From contig JAGCGE010000170.1 of NCBI GenBank assembly GCA_017649745.1, forward strand, positions 1-18,437: 18,437 nucleotides of DNA, given 5' to 3'. A program made the position numbers and the translations under genes. The notes under the pieces were generated by a model that searched no databases, was not told the DNA's origin, and saw nothing but the letters and a program-made list of their open reading frames with translations. Of this stretch, positions 1 to 6,283 are shown one piece after another (within the stretch, counting starts at the first letter, position 1; each line of letters begins with the position of its first letter). This DNA comes from Clostridiales bacterium. GTDB taxonomy: Bacteria > Bacillota_A > Clostridia > Saccharofermentanales > Saccharofermentanaceae.

Positions 1-929
1 ATTACAGCGGAAGTACCGTCATAGATAGCGTTAGCGACGTCGGAAACCTCAGCTCTTGTTGGACGAGGATTACGGATCATGGAATCGAGCATCTGAGTTG
101 CAGTGATAGATATCTTACCCATCTGGTGAGATACCTGGATGCAGGTCTTCTGGATCGGAGGAACTTCTGCTGCAGGGATCTCAACGCCCAAGTCACCTCT
201 AGCGACCATGATTCCGTCGGATACTTTCAAGATCTCGTCGAAGTTCGTGATACCTTCTTTATTCTCGATCTTGGAGATAATGCAGATACCGTGTTCTCCG
301 GCGTGATCCAATACTCTTCTGATCTCCTGAACATCCTTTGCCTTACGTACAAATGATGCAGCGATGAAATCGAATTCGTTTTCGACTGCAAAGAGGATGT
401 CGTCTCGGTCTTTATCGGTAAGAGAAGGGAGGTTAAGGTTAGCTCCCGGAACATTGATGCTCTTTCTGTCAGATACGTCACCGCCGTTTCTTACAGCGCA
501 GACAATGTCCTTTCCGTTTATCTTGGTTACTTCAAGTTCGATAAGTCCGTCGTCGATCAATATCTTTGAACCGACCTTTACGTCCTTTGCAAGATCCTTA
601 TAGCTTATCGAAAACTCTTCGCTTGTTCCTTCTACATCTTTTGAAGTAATGGTAACTGTGGAACCTTCTGTAAGTGTGACCTTGTGATCCTTGAACACTC
701 CTGTTCTTATCTCAGGTCCTTTTGTATCGAGAAGAAGTGCAACCGGAAGATCGAGTTCTTCACGGATCCTCTTTACTCTGTCGATCCTTTGCTGATGTTC
801 TGCGTGATCACCGTGGCTCATGTTGAGACGACAAACGTTCATTCCGCCGAGCATAAGTTCGCGGATCATCTCATCTGAATCTACGGCAGGTCCTAAAGTA
901 CATATTATCTTAGTCTTTCTGAAACACAT
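1..929 (-). CDS. pyk: Pyruvate kinase, N-terminal part (cut by window edge)
   Basis: Glycolytic enzyme converting phosphoenolpyruvate and ADP to pyruvate and ATP in the cytosol. About 309 codons are visible from the ATG at 929; the rest lies to the left of the window. The translation begins [15 protein letters not shown], the standard pyruvate kinase opening. It then shows LNMSHGDH near residues 35-42, [10 protein letters not shown] (about 68-77, nucleotide/K+ region), IISKIEN near 218 (catalytic lysine strand), VARGDLGVE near 241-249 (Mg2+/phosphoenolpyruvate loop) and ATQMLDSMI near 277-285. These cover the TIM barrel with the inserted B domain between them. A GGGGAG ribosome binding site lies about 8 bases before the start. 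The family is usually 470-590 residues, so the C-terminal effector domain is missing only because of the window edge. It is transcribed away from the rest of the window. Confidence 0.95.
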   Translation of the reverse strand, partial: MCFRKTKIICTLGPAVDSDEMIRELMLGGMNVCRLNMSHGDHAEHQQRIDRVKRIREELDLPVALLLDTKGPEIRTGVFKDHKVTLTEGSTVTITSKDVEGTSEEFSISYKDLAKDVKVGSKILIDDGLIELEVTKINGKDIVCAVRNGGDVSDRKSINVPGANLNLPSLTDKDRDDILFAVENEFDFIAASFVRKAKDVQEIRRVLDHAGEHGICIISKIENKEGITNFDEILKVSDGIMVARGDLGVEIPAAEVPPIQKTCIQVSHQMGKISITATQMLDSMIRNPRPTRAEVSDVANAIYDGTSAV

Positions 930-1003
930 AAATTCAACTCCCCATATCTCTTATATATACACACATAGATAATAACAGTTTTGAGACAAGGTGATATAGG
1001 AAA

Positions 1004-1048
1004 TTTTGAGGTTAACTATCACTTTTTTGTGATTTTTACCCCTCAAAA
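1004..1048. promoter_or_regulatory. Nested inverted repeat in the pyk upstream region
   Basis: Outer arms TTTTGAGG (1004-1011) and CCTCAAAA (1041-1048) are perfect reverse complements. Inside them ATCAC (1018-1022) and GTGAT (1029-1033) form a second perfect pair around a six-T loop. The element sits between the divergent pyk gene and the small plus-strand reading frame, so it could be an operator or a short hairpin for either side. No known regulator consensus is recognised. Confidence 0.4.
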
Positions 1049-1066
1049 ATAACACAAGTTAACTAT
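1011..1066. repeat. Two direct copies of GTTAACTAT
   Basis: The nonamer GTTAACTAT occurs at 1011-1019 and 1058-1066, 47 bases apart start to start, each containing the palindrome GTTAAC. The copies flank the inner arms of the nested inverted repeat. This would fit a pair of binding sites, but in AT-rich DNA a chance origin cannot be excluded. Confidence 0.35.
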
Positions 1067-1093
1067 TGCAAACTGGAGTTTTTAACATATATG
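1066..1093 (+). promoter_or_regulatory. Possible promoter before the small membrane ORF
   Basis: TTGCAA (1066-1071) and TATATG (1088-1093) are separated by 16 bases, an acceptable but imperfect -35/-10 pair. The -35 hexamer is identical to that of the proS promoter. The pair would start a transcript about 40 bases before the ATG at 1138. Weak on its own. Confidence 0.3.
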
Positions 1094-1137
1094 TCATTTA
1101 ATGTTACATACTTGAAAAACAACTGAGGGCTCTACCT

Positions 1138-1320
1138 ATGTATAATCACTCTATAACAGATATTATGGGGGCAAAGCCTGTGTCAAGGAAGCAAGACAAC
1201 ATTTTTCATGATACAAGCAAAAGTGTATCGAGAAAACGCAAGATACTTTATCTTGTGTGCGGTGCAATATGCCTTTTATGTCTGATTCTTGATATATATT
1301 TTTTGATCCAGATATTTTGA
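1138..1320 (+). CDS. Hypothetical small single-span membrane protein (60 aa)
   Basis: I do not recognise a family. The product is 60 residues with a polar N-terminal half containing two SRK clusters (residues 17-19 and 32-34). A basic stretch ending in KRK follows, and then one hydrophobic segment from about residue 37 to the C-terminus. By the positive-inside rule the N-terminus would be cytoplasmic and the short C-terminus outside. A GAGGG ribosome binding site lies about 8 bases before the ATG, and a possible promoter and a hairpin with a short T-run flank the gene. It is transcribed divergently from pyk and in the same direction as feoAB, but is separated from feoA by the predicted hairpin. 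Short length and lack of homology make this a modest call; the ribosome binding site and clean membrane profile argue that it is real. Confidence 0.5.
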   Translation: MYNHSITDIMGAKPVSRKQDNIFHDTSKSVSRKRKILYLVCGAICLLCLILDIYFLIQIF

Positions 1321-1350
1321 TTTTTTAATGCTGAGATCGTATTTGTTTGA

Positions 1351-1384
1351 CCGTTTTTGACTTATTTAACAAAGAAACGGTTTT
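1351..1384 (+). terminator. Possible terminator hairpin before feoA
   Basis: CCGTTT (1351-1356) pairs with AAACGG (1375-1380) across an 18-base loop that could add one or two weaker pairs, followed by TTTT (1381-1384). It falls 30 bases after the stop of the small membrane ORF and upstream of the feo promoter, the right place for a terminator. The stem is short and the T-run weak, so it might instead be an operator-type dyad. Confidence 0.35.
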
Positions 1385-1410
1385 ATGTCTCAAAAAAGTT
1401 TATGTCACAA
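1384..1410. repeat. Direct repeat overlapping the feo promoter
   Basis: TATGTCTCAA (1384-1393) and TATGTCACAA (1401-1410) differ at one base and start 17 bases apart, close to one and a half helical turns. The second copy overlaps the predicted -35 hexamer of the feoA promoter. A regulator bound to both copies could block RNA polymerase. It does not resemble the classical Fur box that I would expect at a feo operon. Confidence 0.4.
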
Positions 1411-1432
1411 ATTCGCGCGTGTGTTATATAAT
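1404..1432 (+). promoter_or_regulatory. feoAB-tcdA promoter
   Basis: A perfect -10 TATAAT at 1427-1432 is paired at 17 bases with a weak -35 GTCACA (1404-1409, four of six matches to TTGACA). Transcription would begin near 1439-1441, giving a leader of about 50 bases before the feoA ATG. The weak -35 and the direct repeat across it suggest a controlled promoter. Confidence 0.6.
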
Positions 1433-1488
1433 GTACACGGTTAGCGAAGCCTAATGGAGTTGGTGGACTGCCGGAGGGAGTGTTAACG

Positions 1489-1779
1489 ATGAAACTAAGC
1501 GAGTTAAAAGTAGGCAAAACAGCTGTTATAACTTCAGTTAACGGGGAGAAGGCCTTAAGAGGTCATCTTCTTGATATGGGATTAACGCCTAATACATGTG
1601 TAACTGTAAGAGCAGTTGCACCAATGGGTGACCCTATTGAACTCGGACTTAGAGGTTATAGACTAACATTAAGGCTTGAAGATGCCGGTAATATCGAGAT
1701 TTCACCGGTCTCAGCGATCTGCTCCGGTAATTGTTCTTCGTGTTCATCCAATTCCAAGAAGCGAGGTGCTAAGAAATGA
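1489..1779 (+). CDS. feoA: FeoA, ferrous iron transport accessory protein
   Basis: Small cytosolic SH3-like beta-barrel protein that partners FeoB in Fe2+ uptake. The 96-residue product shows the FeoA pattern: LSELKVGKTAVI (3-14), the LLDMGLTPNTCVTV strand region (27-40), and the APMGDPIELGLRGYRLTLR core (44-62). The ATG at 1489 is chosen because GGAGGGA (1473-1479) sits 9 bases before it; an in-frame GTG at 1480 would overlap that site and is unlikely. Unusually for such a small family, the protein carries a tail of about 20 residues with Cys78, Cys82 and Cys85 (CxxxCxxC), followed by a basic SKKRGAKK end. That spacing could bind a metal ion or a cluster, which is inference. Its stop overlaps the feoB start (ATGA, 1776-1779), so the two are translationally coupled. 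Confidence 0.92.
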   Translation: MKLSELKVGKTAVITSVNGEKALRGHLLDMGLTPNTCVTVRAVAPMGDPIELGLRGYRLTLRLEDAGNIEISPVSAICSGNCSSCSSNSKKRGAKK

Positions 1780-3776
1780 TATTAGCTCTCGCAGGTAATC
1801 AAAATTGCGGTAAGACAACGCTTTTTAATGCACTTACCGGTTCTAATCAGCATGTAGGTAATTTTCCAGGCGTAACTGTCGAACAGAAGATCGGTACAGT
1901 AAGGAAGACAAAGGACGGTTCTGATGTTAAGATCGTCGATCTTCCTGGTATATATTCGTTATCTCCATACACGAATGAGGAGATAGTTTCAAGAGACTAT
2001 ATCTTTAACGAGAAGCCTGACGGAATCATCAATATCGTTGATGCTTCCAATATTGAGCGTAATCTCTATCTTTCTTTGCAGCTTGCTGAGCTCGGACTTC
2101 CTATGGTCATTGCTCTTAATATGATGGATGAAGTCGAGTCTAACGGCGGAAGCATTAATACAAAGAAATTATCAGAGATACTTGGCGTTCCGGTAGTTCC
2201 TATCTCCGCTGCAAAAGGCGAGGGAATAGAAGAACTTAAGGACGTTTTCATAAAGACTGTTGAGAGTAAGGAAAAGCCGAAGGTCGTTGACTTTTGTACC
2301 GGTGAAGTACATAGAGCGATCCACTCGCTCATGCACATGATAGAAGATCATGCTTCAGATGTCGGCATCAGCAGGAGATTTGCGGCTACTAAGCTCGTTG
2401 AGGGCGATGAGTCCATGGCTAAAAGACTTAAACTCTCACAAAACGAGATCGAGACCATCGAACATACTCTTATCGAACTTGAGAACGAAGCAGGCGTAGA
2501 TGCTCAGGCAGCTATTGCCGATATGCGTTACGATTTTATCCAGGATGCAGTCGAAAAGACGGTTACGAAGATGTCTACCGACTCCAAGCAGCATAAGATC
2601 TCAGTTGCGATCGATAAGGTGTTGACCAATAAATTCGTTGGTATTCCGATATTTTTCCTTATCATGGGAATAGTCTTCTATCTTTCATTCGATCTTATAG
2701 GAGGTAATCTCACTGACCTTTGCGAGACATGGATCGAGAAGGGTATAGACGCGATCAGGACGGGTCTGGAGAATTTCGGTATGAACCCTGTAATGACAGG
2801 ACTTATCTGTGATGGCGCTCTTAACGGTATCGGAAGTATCCTCTCGTTCCTCCCAACTATCATTGTGTTATTCCTCTTCCTGTCACTTATGGAAGATTCG
2901 GGTTATATGGCGCGTGTCGCTTACATAATGGATAAGCTCCTTCGTAAGATCGGTTTGTCAGGAAAGAGCTTCGTCCCGCTTCTTATCGGATTCGGATGTA
3001 CCGTTCCTGCAGTCCTTGCGACGAGAACTTTGTCCTCCGAGAGAGATCGTAAGATGACGATCATGCTCCTTCCGTTCATGAGCTGTACGGCTAAGCTTCC
3101 GATCTACGGTTTCATGGCGTCGATATTCTTCCCGGATCACACGGGTCTTATTACGCTGTCTCTTTATATCCTTGGCATCCTCTTGTCGATCATTATGGGA
3201 CTTATCCTTAAGAACACACTTTACAAAGGAAAATCGGTTCCTTTCGTTATGGAACTTCCTAATTACAGAATTCCTGGACTTAAGACGACGTTCCTTCTTC
3301 TTTTCGAAAAGGCTAAGGACTTCATCGTAAGAGCATTCACTGTTATCTTTGCTGCATCGGTCATAATCTGGTTCCTTCAGAGCTTTGATATCAGGTTTAA
3401 CATTGTTACAAACACCGAAGACGGAATGCTTGCGCAGATCTCGAAGCTCATCGCACCGCTGTTTTCTCCTTTGGGATTCGGCAACTGGAGAGCAGCTACT
3501 GCATTGATCTCGGGATTCATGGCAAAAGAAGCAGTAGTAAGCTGTCTTGAGGTTTTAACTTCAAAGGATACGGCAATCACTGACATCTTCACAACAGCTT
3601 CGGCATATGCGTTCCTTGTATTTACATCTCTTTACACTCCTTGTGTTGCATCTTTTGCTGCGATCAGAAGAGAGTTCGGTAGTAAAGCTAAGGGAACAGC
3701 GGTCGCTCTTATGCAGTCAGCATATGCATGGGTCATAGCTTTACTCGTTTACAGATTGCTCCTGCTTATTTTGTGA
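1776..3776 (+). CDS. feoB: FeoB, ferrous iron transporter with N-terminal G domain
   Basis: Inner-membrane Fe2+ transporter. The 666-residue protein begins with a G-protein domain: G1 GNQNCGKT (7-14), G2 Thr in PGVTVEQ (31-37), G3 DLPG (55-58), G4 NMMD (115-118) and G5 SAA (144-146). A helical guanine-dissociation-inhibitor-like region follows (about 165-270), and the multi-span membrane domain starts near residue 290. The first gate region shows GYMARVAYIMD and the conserved GFGCTVPA cysteine motif; a second gate copy is visible around FMAKEAVVSCLEVL and YTPCVASFAAI. The length is on the short side for FeoB and there is no cysteine-rich C-terminal tail, which is notable because FeoA has one. 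It starts inside the feoA stop, and its own stop overlaps the ribosome binding site of the next gene, so all three genes are tightly coupled. Confidence 0.96.
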   Translation: MILALAGNQNCGKTTLFNALTGSNQHVGNFPGVTVEQKIGTVRKTKDGSDVKIVDLPGIYSLSPYTNEEIVSRDYIFNEKPDGIINIVDASNIERNLYLSLQLAELGLPMVIALNMMDEVESNGGSINTKKLSEILGVPVVPISAAKGEGIEELKDVFIKTVESKEKPKVVDFCTGEVHRAIHSLMHMIEDHASDVGISRRFAATKLVEGDESMAKRLKLSQNEIETIEHTLIELENEAGVDAQAAIADMRYDFIQDAVEKTVTKMSTDSKQHKISVAIDKVLTNKFVGIPIFFLIMGIVFYLSFDLIGGNLTDLCETWIEKGIDAIRTGLENFGMNPVMTGLICDGALNGIGSILSFLPTIIVLFLFLSLMEDSGYMARVAYIMDKLLRKIGLSGKSFVPLLIGFGCTVPAVLATRTLSSERDRKMTIMLLPFMSCTAKLPIYGFMASIFFPDHTGLITLSLYILGILLSIIMGLILKNTLYKGKSVPFVMELPNYRIPGLKTTFLLLFEKAKDFIVRAFTVIFAASVIIWFLQSFDIRFNIVTNTEDGMLAQISKLIAPLFSPLGFGNWRAATALISGFMAKEAVVSCLEVLTSKDTAITDIFTTASAYAFLVFTSLYTPCVASFAAIRREFGSKAKGTAVALMQSAYAWVIALLVYRLLLLIL

Positions 3777-3787
3777 GGAGTGTAAAA

Positions 3788-4504
3788 ATGGATGATTTTT
3801 ATTCCAGGACATACGGTATTTTCGGAGATTCTCTTGATAAGATAATCGCTTCTCATGTAGCTGTAGTAGGCCTTGGCGGTGTCGGCGGACAAGCAGCCGT
3901 TGCTCTTGCTAGAAGTGGTGTAGGTAAGCTTACGCTTGTCGACGGAGATAAAGTTGTAAGATCCAATCTGAACCGTCAGGAAGTTGCATATGAATCAACG
4001 CTCGGAATGACTAAGACTGAGGCTTGTGCGCGTCTTATCAGAGATATCAATCCTTCATGTGAACTTAAGTTATTCGATTCGTTTTGGACAAGTGATAACA
4101 GGATCGACCTTACGGGCGTTTCTTATATACTCGATTGCATCGACAGTGTCGGAGCTAAGGCTGATCTTATAAAGTTTGCTCATGATAATGATATTCCGAT
4201 CATTAGCGCGCTAGGAGCAGGCAACAAGATCGATCCTACAAGGCTTCGTGTCAGCGATATTAACAAGACCAATACAGATCCTCTTGCCAAGGTTATGAGG
4301 AAGAAACTGAGGGATATGGGAATAAACCATACGAAAGTCGTTTTTTCGGATGAAGAACCACGTCTTCGATATGAAACAGGCCCTGAGACAGATGTCGGAG
4401 ACTACAAGAAAAGGGTCGTTCCTGCCAGTTGCTCATTTGTTCCGACAGTTATGGGTCTAATAATGGCCGGTGAAGTGCTTAAGGATATCTCTGGAATATC
4501 CTGA
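3788..4504 (+). CDS. tcdA: tRNA threonylcarbamoyladenosine dehydratase (TcdA/CsdL family)
   Basis: E1-like, ATP-dependent enzyme that dehydrates t6A37 of ANN-decoding tRNAs to the cyclic form ct6A. The 238-residue protein has the ThiF/MoeB Rossmann fold: HVAVVGLGGVGG at 23-34, VDGD at 51-54, the SNLNRQ motif at 59-64 (adenylation), and ILDCIDSVGAKADLI at 114-128 with the DxID segment typical of this family. The RVVPASCSFVPTVMGLIMAGEV end (209-230) is also family-typical. The start at 3788 is preferred over an upstream ATG at 3728 because GAGGAG (3775-3780) lies 7 bases before it and the protein then begins at the usual family position. The stop of feoB overlaps that ribosome binding site. ThiF and MoeB are paralogues, but no thiamine or molybdopterin genes are nearby and the sequence fits TcdA better. 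Confidence 0.85.
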   Translation: MDDFYSRTYGIFGDSLDKIIASHVAVVGLGGVGGQAAVALARSGVGKLTLVDGDKVVRSNLNRQEVAYESTLGMTKTEACARLIRDINPSCELKLFDSFWTSDNRIDLTGVSYILDCIDSVGAKADLIKFAHDNDIPIISALGAGNKIDPTRLRVSDINKTNTDPLAKVMRKKLRDMGINHTKVVFSDEEPRLRYETGPETDVGDYKKRVVPASCSFVPTVMGLIMAGEVLKDISGIS

Positions 4505-4510
4505 GTTTTC

Positions 4511-4520
4511 ATTTGCAAAT
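4511..4520. promoter_or_regulatory. Ten-base palindrome over the proS -35 box
   Basis: ATTTGCAAAT is a perfect palindrome that fully contains the -35 hexamer TTGCAA of the predicted proS promoter. Such overlap is common for operators, but a 10-mer of this composition can arise by chance. Confidence 0.3.
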
Positions 4521-4541
4521 TTCAGTGTCTCTTATTATACT
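4513..4541 (+). promoter_or_regulatory. proS operon promoter
   Basis: TTGCAA (4513-4518) and TATACT (4536-4541) are separated by an optimal 17 bases, giving a start near 4548 and a leader of about 35 bases. A second perfect TATAAT at 4555-4560 lacks a good -35 partner and may be a minor start. The leader is far too short for a T-box, so proS is not T-box controlled from this promoter. Confidence 0.65.
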
Positions 4542-4580
4542 AGTACTTGCTTATTATAATATTTTTGTGTTAGGAGACAC
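4525..4580. repeat. Inverted repeat spanning the proS promoter and ribosome binding site
   Basis: GTGTCTC (4525-4531) and GAGACAC (4574-4580) are perfect 7-base arms separated by 42 bases. The left arm is in the promoter spacer; the right arm includes the GGAGA-type ribosome binding site of proS. From the predicted start near 4548 the left arm would not be transcribed, so an RNA hairpin would need an upstream start; a DNA-level role or chance are the alternatives. Confidence 0.3.
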
Positions 4581-4582
4581 TT

Positions 4583-6280
4583 ATGAGAGTATCCAAGTTA
4601 TTTATGGCAACCCAAAGAGAGATCCCGTCTGATGCAGAGATCCCATCTCATCAGCTTATGCTTCGCGCAGGTCTTATGCGCAAGGTTGCTTCAGGTATAT
4701 ATTCGTTCATGCCGGTAGGTTACAAGGCATACAGGAACGTTGAGAGAGTCGTCAGAGAAGAGATGGACAGAGCAGGAGCACAGGAGCTCATCATGCCTGC
4801 AGTCCTTCCTGCAGAAGTTTATCAGGCATCCGGCAGATGGGATAAGTTCGGTCCTGAGATGTTCAGACTTCTTGACCGTGGCGGACGTCAGTTCTGCTTA
4901 GGTCCTACGCACGAGGAGCCATTCACAGAGGCTGTTAGAGATACTATCAGATCTTATAAGCAGCTTCCTGTTACTTTATATCAGATCCAGCACAAGTACC
5001 GTGATGAGAAGCGTCCTAGATTCGGTGTTATGCGTGCTCGTGAGTTCGTAATGAAGGATGCTTATTCCTTTGATGCTGATGAGGCTGGTCTCGATATCTC
5101 ATATCAGACAATGTACAAGGCTTACTGCCGTATCTTCGACAGACTCGGTCTTGATTACATCATCGTTGATGCTGACTCAGGTGCCATGGGCGGTTCCGGT
5201 TCACAGGAGTTCATGGTTAAGAGCGTAGTTGGTGAGGATGCTATCTGCTACTGTACAGAGTGTTCTTACGCAGCTAACGAGGAGAAGGCTTCTACTATCC
5301 CGCCGGAGCCTGCTAAGGATTTCGAGATGAAGGAAGTAGAGAAGATCCATACTCCTAACGTTAAGACTATCGAGGAACTCATGGGCTTCATGAATTCCGA
5401 ACCTACAAGCTTTGCTAAGACTATCCTTTACGATATCGACGGTAAGATCGTTGCAGTTATGGTAAGAGGCGATCGTGAGATCAACGAGACTAAGCTCGGA
5501 AACCTCTACGATGCAACAGAGATGAATCTTGCTGCTTTCGAGGATGTTGAGAGAATTACAGGTGCTAAGGTTGGTTTTGCTGGTCCTGTAGATCTTAAGG
5601 AAAAGGTTGATCTCATCGTTGATCCTGAAGTACTTGCTATGGAGAACTTCATCGTTGGCGCTAACGAGACAGATTATCACTTCAAGAATGTTAACTACGG
5701 CAGAGATTTCGAGGCTACTAAAGTTGCTGACGTAAGAAATGTCGTAGAGGGCGATAAGTGTCCTAAGTGCGGTAAGCCACTTGCTATGTGCAGAGGCGTT
5801 GAGGTTGGTCACATCTTCAAGCTCGGCACTAAGTATTCCAAGGCATTGAACTGCGTATACCTTGATAAGGATGGTAAGGAAAACCCAATGATCATGGGTT
5901 GCTACGGTATCGGTGTAGGAAGAACTCTTGCAGCAGTTATCGAGCAGTATAACGACGAAGACGGTATCAAGTGGCCTACAGAGGTTGCTCCATATAAAGT
6001 TGTCGTTGTTCCAACTAAGGTCGTTGACGAAGAGTGCATGAAGATCGCTGAAGGTATCTACGATAAGCTTCTCGATGCAGGTGTTGATGTTCTTATCGAT
6101 GACAGAAATGAGCGTCCTGGCGTTAAGTTTAAGGATAGCGACCTTATCGGTGTTCCTGTAAGGATCACAGTCGGCAGAAGAGCAGGCGAAGGTATCGTTG
6201 AAGTTAAGTATCGTCAGACAGGTGAGCAGGTTGAGCTTACAGTTGACGAGGCAATCAAGGCAGCTGTTGAGTTTAAGTAA
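4583..6280 (+). CDS. proS: Prolyl-tRNA synthetase, bacterial type with editing insertion
   Basis: Class II aminoacyl-tRNA synthetase that charges tRNA-Pro, cytosolic and essential. The 565-residue length is normal for the bacterial form. Motif 1 lies in the region 55-80 ([20 protein letters not shown]); the catalytic core continues with FCLGPTHEE (104-112). Motif 2 spans [18 protein letters not shown] (138-155), and motif 3 is [12 protein letters not shown] (439-450). The YbaK-like editing insertion occupies about 224-407, with the conserved lysine at position 279 (FAKTILY). Cysteine pairs CTEC (224-227) and CPKC (393-396) sit at its borders and might bind metal. The C-terminal anticodon-binding domain (about 470-565) contains [10 protein letters not shown] and [21 protein letters not shown]. 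The ribosome binding site TAGGAGA is 5 bases before the ATG. It leads an operon whose next three genes concern the cell surface. Confidence 0.97.
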   Translation: MRVSKLFMATQREIPSDAEIPSHQLMLRAGLMRKVASGIYSFMPVGYKAYRNVERVVREEMDRAGAQELIMPAVLPAEVYQASGRWDKFGPEMFRLLDRGGRQFCLGPTHEEPFTEAVRDTIRSYKQLPVTLYQIQHKYRDEKRPRFGVMRAREFVMKDAYSFDADEAGLDISYQTMYKAYCRIFDRLGLDYIIVDADSGAMGGSGSQEFMVKSVVGEDAICYCTECSYAANEEKASTIPPEPAKDFEMKEVEKIHTPNVKTIEELMGFMNSEPTSFAKTILYDIDGKIVAVMVRGDREINETKLGNLYDATEMNLAAFEDVERITGAKVGFAGPVDLKEKVDLIVDPEVLAMENFIVGANETDYHFKNVNYGRDFEATKVADVRNVVEGDKCPKCGKPLAMCRGVEVGHIFKLGTKYSKALNCVYLDKDGKENPMIMGCYGIGVGRTLAAVIEQYNDEDGIKWPTEVAPYKVVVVPTKVVDEECMKIAEGIYDKLLDAGVDVLIDDRNERPGVKFKDSDLIGVPVRITVGRRAGEGIVEVKYRQTGEQVELTVDEAIKAAVEFK

Positions 6281-6283
6281 TAT

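Noticed and set aside
1480..1488. GTG start for feoA
   Set aside because: It abuts the GGAGGGA ribosome binding site, leaving no spacing; the ATG at 1489 has 9 bases.
3728..3787. N-terminal extension of tcdA into feoB
   Set aside because: The extra 20 residues do not belong to the family, and GAGGAG sits correctly before the ATG at 3788.
4505..4582. T-box riboswitch before proS
   Set aside because: The gap is only 78 bases, with the promoter inside it; there is no room for a stem I or a T-box sequence.
5201..5812. Long open frame of about 203 codons antisense to proS
   Set aside because: It lies wholly inside the strongly biased proS coding sequence, has no ribosome binding site or recognisable domain, and is explained by proS codon choice leaving few antisense stops.
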